21,306 bases of DNA from NCBI GenBank assembly GCA_000697335.1, contig JNEM01008451.1:1-21306 (forward strand), written 5' to 3'. Origin of the DNA: Conidiobolus incongruus B7586. Its lineage: Eukaryota > Entomophthoromycota > Entomophthoromycetes > Entomophthorales > Conidiobolaceae. Shown one piece after another: positions 1 through 11,823 of this stretch (position 1 is the stretch's first letter; each line of letters begins with the position of its first letter). The translations under genes and the position numbers were made by a program. The notes below the pieces were generated by a model. The model was not told where the DNA came from, did no database searches, and was given only the letters and a program-made list of their open reading frames with translations.

Positions 1-1884
<1,884 letters not shown>

Positions 1885-2060
1885 CTTTATGAATAATTAT
1901 ATGTTTTGTTATTTTATAATATTAATACAAGATATTGATTAAGTTTATATATATTATTTTTCTTATATTGGGATATTATTTGGAAAGAGTCAGGTAATGA
2001 TCAATATCATTCATGATATTTAATATATTTAAATTACTCGAAAACATTTTCTTCAATGTG

Positions 2061-2146
2061 ATTGGCCTATTAAAAAGAATTGTTTGGTGTTGATTGGTTA
2101 AAGCGAGTTTCTTTTTCTCATTAACCAACTTCTTTATAATGATTGG
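2061..2146 (-). promoter_or_regulatory. CCAAT-box cluster upstream of MCM5
   Basis: Three ATTGG pentamers (2061-2065, 2093-2097, 2142-2146) read as CCAAT on the minus strand, about 180-260 nt upstream of the MCM5 start. CCAAT boxes bind the HAP/NF-Y complex in fungi and animals. Each sits in an almost identical TGATTGG(T/C) context, which makes a chance AT-rich match less likely. No MCB (ACGCGT) or E2F-type site is visible nearby. Functional use is inferred. Confidence 0.4.
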
Positions 2147-3539
2147 TTAATTCAATGATAAATTAAACTTGGTGTTTTGGAAATTAGCTAATCAAATTGG
2201 ATTATGGAATTAATCAATATTATTGGATTGATGTTTACCAACAAAACTTGAGATATAACTTAGTTTACAAAATTTTTGAAAGTTTTAAATATATATTGCT
2301 ATTATTTTTTTAAATATAGATATTTCAACTATATACAGAGCCTTAAATATTAATTTCATAAAACTTTTAATAAAGACCCATTTCCAATGTTATTCGAAAT
2401 TCTAATCATACTAGGCCTTTTTCAATTACAGTTATCACAATCAAAATCAGCTAACGATTCTAATACCATATTATAGCCATTTAACTATTTCAATTCTTGG
2501 TCCAAATATCCCATAAAATAATATTTTAGCATTTTAAAATATTAAATTTGTATAAAAATTTAAAAACTATATGTATCTATAAGTTACACTCACTAATTTC
2601 AAGAAATGCTCAAATATATCAATTTTTGAAAACTGCAGATTGTTTAAGTAACTAAAGAAATTTGAATAATTATATTTAATAATTAAAGGACACATTGTCA
2701 AAAACTATTTTAAAAATTAATTTCTCACAGTAAAAAATGTAAAACTATAATTGTAACTTCAACTTAACAATTTACATTAAAGTATTTTAATATGATAACC
2801 AAATATAGTGCAAGATACGCCACTTGCATTATTAAAATTTTTTATCTTAAATCCATTTCTAAATCAAAAAATTATATAAATTATAATATGTATAATAAGG
2901 AAATTAAATATTAAAATGACTAAAAGGTAAAGGATTATATATTTATTAACTTTTAAAGGATTTTTTATTGATTTTTCCATTTAAATATACTTAATATTGA
3001 AGTTTTGTAAAATGTTTCTCTTTCGAATATTAAGTTTTAATATTTAGATATTTGAAATAATAAATATTAATTTATATATTATTTATTGAAAGAACACTTA
3101 ATGTAAATAAATTTATTGAATGATACTATATTTATAAAATAATATCTTTTCTATATTGAAATTTGGTTTATTCTACCTTTAAAAAATACAAATTAAAGAT
3201 ACTTTCATGAACCATTATATTTTTCAGTTTAAAATGAAAATATTAATTTATTTACAATAGATGATATTTTTTGATACATGAATTTATATGCACATCCAAT
3301 ATAGTCTACCTGTCTAAATTTTGTCTGTATTTTAATTAGAAAAGATTAATGAAAATAGAAATTCACATTATATCGCTTAGGTTATAGAGTTTTATCTAAT
3401 ACACATAAATGAAAATCATCATTAATACATTTTAAAAATATTTATAATGTCACTATTTACAACTTGGCTTGATATTACAGCATTTATATTTGATCTATGT
3501 TCCAAATATTGTAAACCGAAATTGAAAACTATATTCAAT

Positions 3540-3880
3540 ATTAGCACGTCTTGGGAAAGTCGTGTCCAGAGTAATTTAAATAAAAGAAATAGATCTGGGG
3601 AATTCCAGTTAAGTGTTAGGGAGATGAGGGGTTTATTGGTTTAAATCAAATAGCTGGGAGGATCCAGATCGAACTCTTCCTGCTGAGGATAGCTCTAATT
3701 CCGGGTTTTATATAGAGTGAGTTGGGTAAGGTGATTCATGAGATTCTCCGGTGACTTGCATCATCGGCTAATTAAAAGATAGAGTGAGAGCAGATGGTAT
3801 GCGAGGGGGAAATGACTTTAACATTAGGTTGGTGTAAGAATAATTGGGTAGAAAGGAGTCACCTGACTCTTGACAACATA
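3540..3880. other. GC-elevated island, unidentified relic
   Basis: About 340 bp with clearly higher GC than the surrounding spacer, rich in GGA/GAG words on the plus strand. The plus-strand frame from 3447 to 3644 is only 65 codons long, begins in AT-rich DNA and resembles no family I know; all other frames are closed often. A perfect 6-bp inverted repeat (GAGTCA-CC-TGACTC, 3856-3869) lies at the right end. The base composition suggests former coding DNA, part of a decayed repeat, or an untranslated RNA exon. Identity is unknown. Confidence 0.3.
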
Positions 3881-4246
3881 TACCAATTTAAATTATTTAT
3901 TGATATTTTTATGAAACAATTGAGTTAATTTTTTATTAAATCAGAAAACATTTAGCACCAAGGAAACATCTGAAAAAATTTCTATTTTTGGTAGTGAAAT
4001 GAATAGCTACAATTTTAGTTGATATAAAAAAATGTAGTATCAATGATATCAAAGGTATAATATGTAAGAATAATCTATCATATTTTATACATTAAATATA
4101 TAATGTGATAATATAATAATTGTCTTTGTATTAAATTTGTGATTTTGTAATACACGGCTCTCAAAATAAAATTTTCAGATAGTTTAAACAAATTTGATAA
4201 AATAACAAGGATCGGAACCAAATATTATAATCTATGAAATAGTATT

Positions 4247-4985
4247 TTATTTATTTTCTTTACCATTATCCTTACAATTTTTCAATTGAACACTCCTAGG
4301 TAAAAACAATGTAGAAAATTGTTTGGTTAATTCTTCAACTTGAACTTCTTCACTTCTCTTTTTTTCTTCAATTTCTTCATTTATTTTCAACTCCCTAAAG
4401 TATTATTAAAAATAGTTGATGATAAATATAAAGAATAGATACTTGAAAATTTCTTCCAATTGACTATTCGACAATCCTTCAATAATAAATTTATTCAAAT
4501 CCCAATTAGGATTCAATTGATGATATTCAATGCAATGCTTTTCTCTGAGTTCAATATTATCGAATGCATGATCACAATTTTCTATAAAGCAATTATACTA
4601 GAATTTAATGACTATTAATAAATTCATAAAATGAAATATTGGTTAAATTACTTGATTAATTAAAGGATTGTGTAATTGATCAATATGTAAATTAAGATAA
4701 AAATCATTAGGAAATTGAGATTTACATTGTTGGCATTGATATTGTGCTAGAGTTTCGAGAGATGGGTCGGCCATAAATGATAAAAATATTGAATTCATAT
4801 AGGTTTGAGATAAATTGGTTCTATAAATATTGTTCATTATTTTCTGTTAATATTAATTGAGAATATTCTTACTCTTCATTTGAATATTGGTCTTTTGAAG
4901 TTGACAACATTGAATATTTAGAATCATTGCTATTATTATTATCTTGGGTAGTTTCTGAATTAGATCTGGATCTTTTTTCTTTCAT
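4247..4985 (-). CDS. ZNF511-like C2H2 zinc-finger protein
   Basis: Four exons (4985-4873, 4820-4652, 4597-4443, 4394-4247) join in frame to 194 residues. Finger 1 is C67-X2-C70-X12-H83-X4-H88 and finger 2 is C97-X4-C102-X12-H115-X4-H120. The close pairing, with YNCFIENC opening the second finger and an aromatic-rich segment after it, matches the small conserved ZNF511 family; its molecular role is poorly known, probably nuclear nucleic-acid binding. The N-terminal 37 residues are a Ser/Asn-rich, basic, disordered leader (MKEKRSRSNS...), and the C terminus (about 148-180) is a charged Glu/Lys helix. The start at 4985 was chosen because a GA|GTAAG donor at 4872 joins in frame to an acceptor at 4821. 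A shorter reading starting at 4837 stays open but begins inside the intron. An AATAAA overlaps the stop. Family call is moderately sure, structure is good. Confidence 0.75.
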
Positions 4986-5160
4986 TGATAAAATTTAAGT
5001 AATGATCTGAGTGACTTCACTTACTAAATATTATCTCCATTAAATGTTTTGAAAATTATGGGTTAAATGATTTAAGGTTATATTTTATTGAAAAATTAAA
5101 AATAAGTTATAGAAAATAAAAATTAAGAAAAAGCCAAGAGGGTTGATGAAATAATGAAAT

Positions 5161-7352
5161 CTAGTCTAATTGTCTTTTTCTTCTTGCGGACCTGCTTTTG
5201 AGTAAGAAATAGATGAAACAAAGAGCTAAAGCGAGGAGAATTAAGCCAAGCATGTGAGTACTTGAAAGTTCCTCGCATTGAGAAGATAATACCTTCAAAC
5301 GGTTGAATATATTTTTCGCACCAGTAAGCTGATCTGGAATCAATTTCTTCTCTCCAAGTGAATCCAATGCTTGCTCGACAACTTCAGCCTTGAAATCGAA
5401 TAATGATTTATCTTTAAATTGAGAAAATATTTTATTCTCTTTAGGTTGAATGATAACCATAAAAGGGATATCATCAATGCTTCGACCAAGGGTGTGGACA
5501 TAATCAAGGTAAGTTAAACCATCTAACCAACCAGATCCGACCCTTTTGCTTTTAACGGTAGGATTGACTGAAAGTTTATGAGCAACTGTGTTCATTTGTT
5601 CAAGATTGAGATGATCTTTACTAGGGTCTAAAATTCCTAGAACCATGTAATTAAATTCAGCAATAACTGAATCAAAGTTTTCTGATCCTAGGGGAATGAG
5701 AGTAGGATATTAATTATCCTTGAGCCAGGCACGAAGTTCTTGCGTTGAAGTGAACGATCCACTAAATGGAATTGGTTCAACATGGGGCTTTTCGATAAAG
5801 AAGTTGGGTACCTTTTCGCTATCTAGAGTTGAGGAAGCAGTTTTTTTATCAACAAGATACACATCACTAAGAAGATATAAATCATCAAACGCATTTTCGA
5901 ATTTTGCAAAATCAGCATATCCTTTTTGACTGCTATAAACATAATTGAGATAATGCTCTTCATTTTGATTAATGTGCTTCCAATTGGTTGAAATAGCAAT
6001 ATGAAAGTTGGGGGAGGAAGATGTAATAGCAAATTTGGTTAACTTTTCTTCTGTTCTTGGACCAGTTTACAGTTTAGATTTGCCATCTTCGATTAACTTT
6101 ATGAAAGGTAATCCTTGAACATCATAGTTTTCACATCAGTTAGATCTTTGGTACAATCGAATGAATCAATCTTAACTTTGTTCTTTAATTTGGCAGCCAC
6201 TTCCTTCATAGTATTTGCGAGAGGTCGACAGGAAAGACAAGTGCTACTAGTGTAATATACCAACCGATTGCCTTCACCAGTCATAGAAGTGAAACTTGTG
6301 GAGAAAAGATTGTCAACAGTACTCTCAGGATTAGGTGGAAAAGTTCCAGGAAATTGATAACTACCAGAAGCTGTGACATCAAATTTTCAATTTTGGATTT
6401 CTTTGATATATTTGACCAAAGGCTCATGATTCAAGTCACTCTTATAGTTCTCAATATATTAGCCATTCTCCCAAAGTTGAATAGATGGATGGGTTGAGAT
6501 ATGGCTCTTTTTATATAAATTCTCTTCAGTATCACAATCAACAGTGCCAAATCTAAGTCCTAAATGTTTGTTGAAATCTGAAAGATCGTTGGTTAATTGA
6601 GCCCACAAAATATGAAAGCGACCGGGAGGTGGCTTTTGCTTCGAAGTGTGACGGATAACCCAAGTACCATGCTCAACAGTTTGGGTGAATTTTTTATCAG
6701 TTAAAACAATGGTACGATCAATGTGTGGATTATCTTCTGAACCATATAACATAGTAGGTATTTTTGTTGGGGTGGAGGACGCTTGTGCTATATGCTCAGG
6801 GATAGCGAGAGTGGATGGATTAGGCTCAGGGGTAGATTTAGGAGGAGGTATTTCAGCATCAAGTGTAGGCAATACAGATGAACCAACAAGTCCTCCATAT
6901 ACCCCAGTAAGAACATTATTCGGCTTAACCAATGAAGGTGCTAATGATTTATCTTGGGGATCTGATTCAGAACTAGATTTGTCTAAAGGTTTCGGTTCTT
7001 TATTTTCCGCTATAAACTTGATCAAATTTGCCCTAGTTTGGAAACCATCAAATTCTACATCAAGCTTCTCATCTTAGAATATTTGTAAAGTGAGATATCT
7101 CATTACTTTGTGACTGTCACATAAATTACGAGATTCTTCACAATCAATTTGACCAAATTGCATAGGAAAATCTTTTTCAAGTTATTCTTTAGCTATTTCA
7201 CCTCAAATAGGTGCCAAATGTCTACAGTGAGGGCACCAATTTACATAATGTTTAATAAATCAACTTCCCTGAGTGATTTGACGTTTGAATATAGTTTCAT
7301 CTATGTCAACTGTAATTCCATCTTTAGGTAATGGCGGTACCTTTAATGACAT
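5161..7352 (-). pseudogene. EPS1-like transmembrane protein disulfide isomerase, pseudogene
   Basis: A continuous, intronless reading of about 730 codons encodes several thioredoxin-like domains and one C-terminal membrane helix, as in the ER-resident PDI family member EPS1/TMX, which acts on membrane-protein folding and quality control. Domain 1 keeps the active site WCPHC (codons 39-43; yeast Eps1 also has CPHC). A Pro/Ser-rich linker leads to domain 2, which has lost its CXXC but keeps HPSIQLWENG. A third domain has TCLSC (about 6244-6230), and the end is a helix (about 5253-5200) followed by the basic tail RRKRQLD. The frame is broken by TGA at 7262 and 7205, TAA at 7184 and 7076, TAA at 6461, TGA at 6389, TAA at 6069 and 5712, plus a one-base loss near 6110. 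No signal peptide precedes the first Met. Both TGA stops in domain 1 fall where Trp is expected. The mix of TAA and TGA argues against a recoded stop. It could be a retrocopy or a decayed single-copy gene. Confidence 0.8.
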
Positions 7353-7913
7353 ATTAAATAATTAATATATACTAGATCTTTTGATTTACTATTTAATTTA
7401 TATATGAATAGCTAAGTAACAATCAAAGTGTAAATAATTGGTTTAAAGATTAAACTTTAAATATTATCAATGCATTCATATCTAATTAAGTCTGTATTGA
7501 GTTGTTAACTCAATTAGATGACTTTCTCTAATTTGATTGGTGATTTGTTTTTTAAAATAAGAACCTATTTCCAAATTTGTTCATTTTATCCATTTCAAAA
7601 TTCACATTTATTGAATAATCTCAACAACAGAAATTTCGACTCATCATAAAATCAGCTTATTATGTAATCCCTATAGAAGTCTTTATTGTCAATTGTTTTT
7701 AAATTCTAATAATTTATTAAATTATCTATCAACCTAAAATTTTCAGCAGATCCCCTTAATGTAATAATTAATGAAAGTATATCAAATTACTGGTTTAATA
7801 TCCATCCTTAATTTCTCCATAACCCTTATATCAGCGAATATATAAACTCTAATAGTCAAATTAAAGCTTAGTTTTCTTTAAATTTTTTTTCAAGTAAATC
7901 AAAAAATATATAA
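7353..7913. promoter_or_regulatory. Divergent intergenic region between PDI pseudogene and membrane-protein gene
   Basis: 561 bp of AT-rich DNA separates two divergently oriented genes. It holds an ATTGG/CCAAT box (about 7535) and an inverted repeat ATTGAGTT-GTT-AACTCAAT (7496-7514), whose arms extend imperfectly to AAGTC/GACTT. I looked on the minus strand for an exon encoding the missing signal peptide of the PDI relic and found no hydrophobic leader. Promoter function is inferred from position. Confidence 0.4.
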
Positions 7914-8714
7914 ATGGTTCAAGGTTATATCGAATATATTGATAGGGGTGGAGATGAAGTAAAAGAAACTCTGCTTGAATGCAAGGATTCTATTGATCTT
8001 GGAGAAGAGCTTGATTGGAATAAAAGAAGTATGCCTGAGCAAGAGTCCAAATGGAAGATTATCATATATCTTATACAGTTTGCTCTATTAGATTTATCCC
8101 TACCTGTGATTCTGTACTTTATACTACGCTCAAGCATTGGAGAGCTACATGCTACATTGATCTCATCTATACCTTTACTAGCATCATGTATCCTAACTTT
8201 CGTAATCCAACGTAGTATAGATGCACTACCACTAATAATATTTTTGGAAATTAATCTTGGTCTTATTTTGAGTTACACTTTAAATGAAATCATACTTATT
8301 CACCTGTTCAACAGTCTTCTCGGAGGAACTATTGGGATGGTGTTTTTGGCGAGTTGCTGGTTATCACCGCGTCCAATCACTTATTACGTTCTCAAACCAT
8401 GGTTCATCTATGCTCGTGGAGGACTCGAAGCCCAGTGGGAATTACCTTACTTTCGAAGATGTTTGAAACACATTACTATGATTTGGGGTCTAGGACTAGT
8501 GGGAGAATTTATTGTTAAAACAGCCATCATATATAGTATTCCATTAAACGTTGCTACCATATGGAACACTGTAATTACATACGCTACAATATGTAGTTTA
8601 ATGACTGGTAGTTTAATTTACTACGGTTTGACTTATTATTATATTAGAAAATTAAAAATCAAGGCTAATCAATTACAATTAGACTTGGAAAGATCATTAA
8701 CTATAAGTTATTAG
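7914..8714 (+). CDS. Polytopic membrane protein resembling the bacterial VC0807 family
   Basis: Intact, intronless, 266 residues. An acidic hydrophilic N terminus (1-47) precedes about six hydrophobic segments: roughly 48-71, 77-99, 104-123, 126-150, 187-207 and 214-244. A short basic/amphipathic tail follows. The loop between segments 4 and 5 has SPRPITYY, KPWF and then WELPYFRRCLKHITMIWGLGL. This matches the R-P-hydrophobic, W-x-x-P-x-F-R-R and T-x-x-W-G-x-G-L pattern I recall from the uncharacterised VC0807-type membrane proteins common in actinobacteria and proteobacteria. No biochemical function is known to me. The only upstream ATG in frame is the one used, and an AATAAA signal lies right after the stop (8717-8722). 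Having no introns beside intron-rich neighbours, plus a bacterial-type family, suggests horizontal transfer. That is inference; the family call rests on remembered motifs. Confidence 0.7.
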   Translation: MVQGYIEYIDRGGDEVKETLLECKDSIDLGEELDWNKRSMPEQESKWKIIIYLIQFALLDLSLPVILYFILRSSIGELHATLISSIPLLASCILTFVIQRSIDALPLIIFLEINLGLILSYTLNEIILIHLFNSLLGGTIGMVFLASCWLSPRPITYYVLKPWFIYARGGLEAQWELPYFRRCLKHITMIWGLGLVGEFIVKTAIIYSIPLNVATIWNTVITYATICSLMTGSLIYYGLTYYYIRKLKIKANQLQLDLERSLTISY

Positions 8715-9030
8715 CAATAAAATACATCATTATTCAACAAAATTCAATATAATTATATTTAATAGTACAAAATATATTATAGAGATGAATATTTCACTTG
8801 TAACAAGACAATGATATTTTAATGTTAGAATTAATGTATTGCTCAAATATTATATCAATGCATTATTTCATTTATTGTTTCTTATGGTGCAGTGATAAAA
8901 AACAAGGATATTAGATTAAAAAGGCTTTAAGAATAGAGGGTTAATTAACTTAACAATTGAATTAATTTTAAATTATTATAAGCTAAATGTATTTTAAATT
9001 TTGATAATTTTATATTACTATAAAAATTAA
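8715..9030. other. AT-rich spacer 5' of the long-TIR element
   Basis: This is the 3' flank of the membrane-protein gene, up to the TTAA at 9027-9030 that borders the inverted-repeat element. It has no open frame of note and no RNA gene. Confidence 0.5.
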
Positions 9031-9294
9031 GTAATGGCACATTTCTAAAGTTAAAATTAAATAAAAATATTAATATATGATTTATAAAAATTAATACACT
9101 TTATTATTAATAATTCTTTGCCATACTTTAATAAGCTTCTAATACTTAATAGTTTTTTATTAAACACTAAAATTTAATGTTTTACAAACCAATTTAATTT
9201 GTTTGTATGATTTTTTTTCTTATAAGTATATTTTTTAATTCTTCAAAACAACTATATTTATATAAGCTATAATTTAGTGATTATATTAGATATA
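9031..9294 (+). repeat. Left terminal inverted repeat of the 1.42-kb element
   Basis: Outer boundary at the TTAA of 9027-9030. It matches the reverse complement of 10190-10453 without gaps. Five of the six differences in the inner 50 bp are C/T or G/A transitions. Confidence 0.85.
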
Positions 9295-10189
9295 GTAACT
9301 TCATCTAATTTTTTTATATAGAAAATCTTTTATAAGTTTAATTTTATATATTGTATAAATATTTTATAAAATAATAAGTATTTTTAATGAATAATAAATT
9401 CTATATTGTCTTTTTTAAATAGAATGATTTCTAATTGATATTCTTATTATAAATTAAGAATACCAATTATTTTACATAATAAATATAAAATAAATAAAGT
9501 TAAACTTGTAAGAGTTTTTCTATATAAAAACTAGAAAAAGCTACCATATTGTTAAAATCTTATTTTTATTATCAAATGAAATCTATATTAACTTTATCAA
9601 ATAATTATTAAAATATATTTGATTATAAAGCAATAATAATACTAATTACTAATGTTTTTTATTTATTATAAAGCAATTAAAAGTTATATTAATTAATTTA
9701 AAACTTTATGATAAAATATATATTATAATTATTAATCATTTACTTTTATTTTTTTATTATAAATATTTAATCTATTTGAAAGTTATACTTTAAGTAGAAT
9801 ATTTACTCATATTAATTAAATAAACTATATTATTATTGAAAACTTAATACTTAGTATTATTTTTATTTGTATTTTTTTAACACTAAAATATAAAAATTAA
9901 ACTAAAATGTAAAACTAGATTTTTAATAATAATTCTATACTTAACAAATTTAAAAAGGTTTTAAATAACTCACCTTCACTTCTTTTAAAATAGTATATAA
10001 CTTTATATTATACTTTGTCTGTTATAACCTATATTGGTAAAACATTTAAGTTTATAATTATTAATAAAGTAAAATTTTCTTTAAAATTCTTAACTAAAAT
10101 ACTAGTGATTTATGTGTTCAACTCTATAAATGAATATTATTTATAAATATTTAAATTAAAGATTAACTCTTATTTGTTTAATCTTAATA

Positions 10190-10453
10190 TATATCTAATA
10201 TATTTATTAAATTATAACTTATATAAATATAATTATTTTGAAGAATTAAAAAATATACTTATAAGAAAAAAAATCCTACAAACAAATTAAATTGGTTTGT
10301 AAAACATTAAATTTTAGTGTTTAATAAAAAACTATTAAGTATTAGAAGCTTATTAAAGTATGGCAAAGAATTATTAATAATAAAGTGTATTAATTTTTAT
10401 AAATCATATATTAATATTTTTATTTAATTTTAACTTTAGAAATGTGCCATTAC
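10190..10453 (-). repeat. Right terminal inverted repeat of the 1.42-kb element
   Basis: Reverse-complement partner of 9031-9294, ending ...GTGCCATTAC followed by the TTAA copy at 10454-10457. The eight-base T run and the surrounding TCTTATAAG context are preserved exactly in both arms, consistent with a young element. Confidence 0.85.
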
Positions 10454-10457
10454 TTAA

Positions 10458-11823
10458 TTCCTATGCTAATATTAATTAAATATTAAAAATGCAACATGTT
10501 TTATTTAAGTTTATTTTACTATATTTTAAATTAATATAATGATAAAAGGTTTGGGCGATTATATAAAGCATATATTTATTTTCCAATAACTGTTTTTCAT
10601 AAGAAAAATTTGAAAAATTACTCTCAGAATGTTATAGCCAAAATTACAACTCTGTTATTTATTATAAGGGAAAAATAATATTGATTTTCAGTAATATAAC
10701 AATGAATGGTAGTTTTATAAAAAGTTAAAAGAATGTAATTTTATGAATTCAAATAACTCTATATAGTAATTTTATATTAACATGTCAGATAATTTTTCAA
10801 TTATTTAGATATCTATTATTTAGAAAAATGCGAAATTTACAAAATAAGATTATAATAGGTATACTTAGTGAGAGATCAAATATTGCATTAGTTGATTATT
10901 GCAAATTTGCAAAATTTATATACTAAAAACTACAAAACCAGAAATAAGCTATAATGTAAAATAGTCAATCTTGAACACAATAATAAATAGACAAAGATTG
11001 GTTTGTATTAAGATAAAATTAATCAAGTCGTATATTAGTTAAATAAAAAATAACCAAAATAAGAGGCAAAAACTGATTTTGAAAATTTAAATATATGGAT
11101 ATAGTGAGGTATCATGATTTAAAACAAATGAAAGTTCGAAAGTAGATCAGTATTTATTGAAATGATTTACTTGATGAAAAATAATAAATTATATATCAAT
11201 AATAAAATTAATAATTAATTTACCGTAAATAAATATAAATTAGATAGAGACTATAAAAATTAAAGTTTGATATGATAATAATGATAATAATAGTGCTAAG
11301 AATATATACTATGATAGTAATGTATAATTATAATTATAAAATAAATAATATTGGGTAAGTCATATAATGATATTTACCTTTAATTTCACTGTTTATCACC
11401 CTGTTCTCAATATTATTTTTGTTGAATTATAAATAAAAATCTAGAATTTAAATAAACAATTGAATTATAATTGGACTTCAGTGGAGGTATGCCTAAAACC
11501 TATGAAATTTCAATATATAATAATATTGGGCTGAAAGAAAACAAAATGAATAAAAAATGAAATAGTTAAAGATATAATGGAATAAAATGTAGAAAATATA
11601 ATAACAATGTTATAATAATGTTAATAATAATATAGATACCCTAATATTTAATCTGATACCATTCGTGGAGTCTAAGAATCGCCTAAAGATTTGGGAAGCT
11701 AAAAGAGGTAGCAACGTCAGTGCTAAAGAGGTTTTTTGTTATTGAGTTAGATATAGATAATCAATTGGTCGAATAATGCGATAAATTCAAGGTGGTATGA
11801 CTGCCTGGAGTCTTTGCAATTCC
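10458..11823. other. AT-rich spacer and 3' flank of the KH gene
   Basis: There is no coding signal in this stretch. Short GATAAT/TAATAA simple runs occur around 11275-11350. The last 180 bp or so (from about 11640) have higher GC and lie just 3' of the KH-gene stop, so they are probably its 3' UTR. A same-strand open frame through this end overlaps the KH tail exon in another frame and is not a gene. Confidence 0.5.

Larger units (their letters stand above)
1885..4246. other. AT-rich intergenic spacer
   Basis: This spacer holds the MCM5 promoter at its left end and is otherwise very AT-rich, with no coding potential apart from the GC-elevated island listed separately. It lies 5' of MCM5 and 3' of the ZNF511-like gene. 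No RNA gene or transposon end could be supported. Confidence 0.6.
9031..10453. mobile_element. Non-autonomous DNA transposon (long-TIR / foldback MITE), TTAA target site
   Basis: Two 264-bp arms in inverted orientation, 9031-9294 and 10190-10453, begin GTAATGGCACATTTC and differ by 7 bases by eye (about 97% identity). The first 200 or so bases have a single mismatch. TTAA flanks both outer ends (9027-9030 and 10454-10457) and is the only direct flank repeat that fits. A TTAA duplication is typical of the piggyBac superfamily, but the usual CCC terminus is absent, so the superfamily is uncertain. The 895-bp interior is extremely AT-rich and has no frame long enough for a transposase, so movement would need an enzyme from elsewhere. 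High arm identity implies either recent insertion or arm-to-arm conversion. Confidence 0.85.

Noticed and set aside
2815-2828. TGCAAG/CTTGCA short hairpin as a regulatory RNA
   Set aside because: Only 6-bp arms in AT-rich spacer, no other supporting signal.
3447-3644. Plus-strand frame of 65 codons as a small gene
   Set aside because: No recognisable domain, half of it in AT spacer, no clear splice partners or downstream continuation; described only as part of a GC-elevated island.
6685-7077. 130-codon plus-strand frame
   Set aside because: Antisense to the Pro/Ser linker and second domain of the PDI relic, with no family resemblance.
5161-7352. A live PDI gene using a variant genetic code
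   Set aside because: Both TAA and TGA interrupt it at positions with different expected residues, there is a frameshift, and neighbouring genes use the standard code.
9031-10453. LTR retroelement
   Set aside because: The terminal repeats are inverted, not direct, and there is no coding interior.
11275-11350. GATAAT/TAATAA run as a structured repeat array
   Set aside because: Irregular simple sequence, no fixed unit or spacer, expected in such AT-rich DNA; no CRISPR-like structure.
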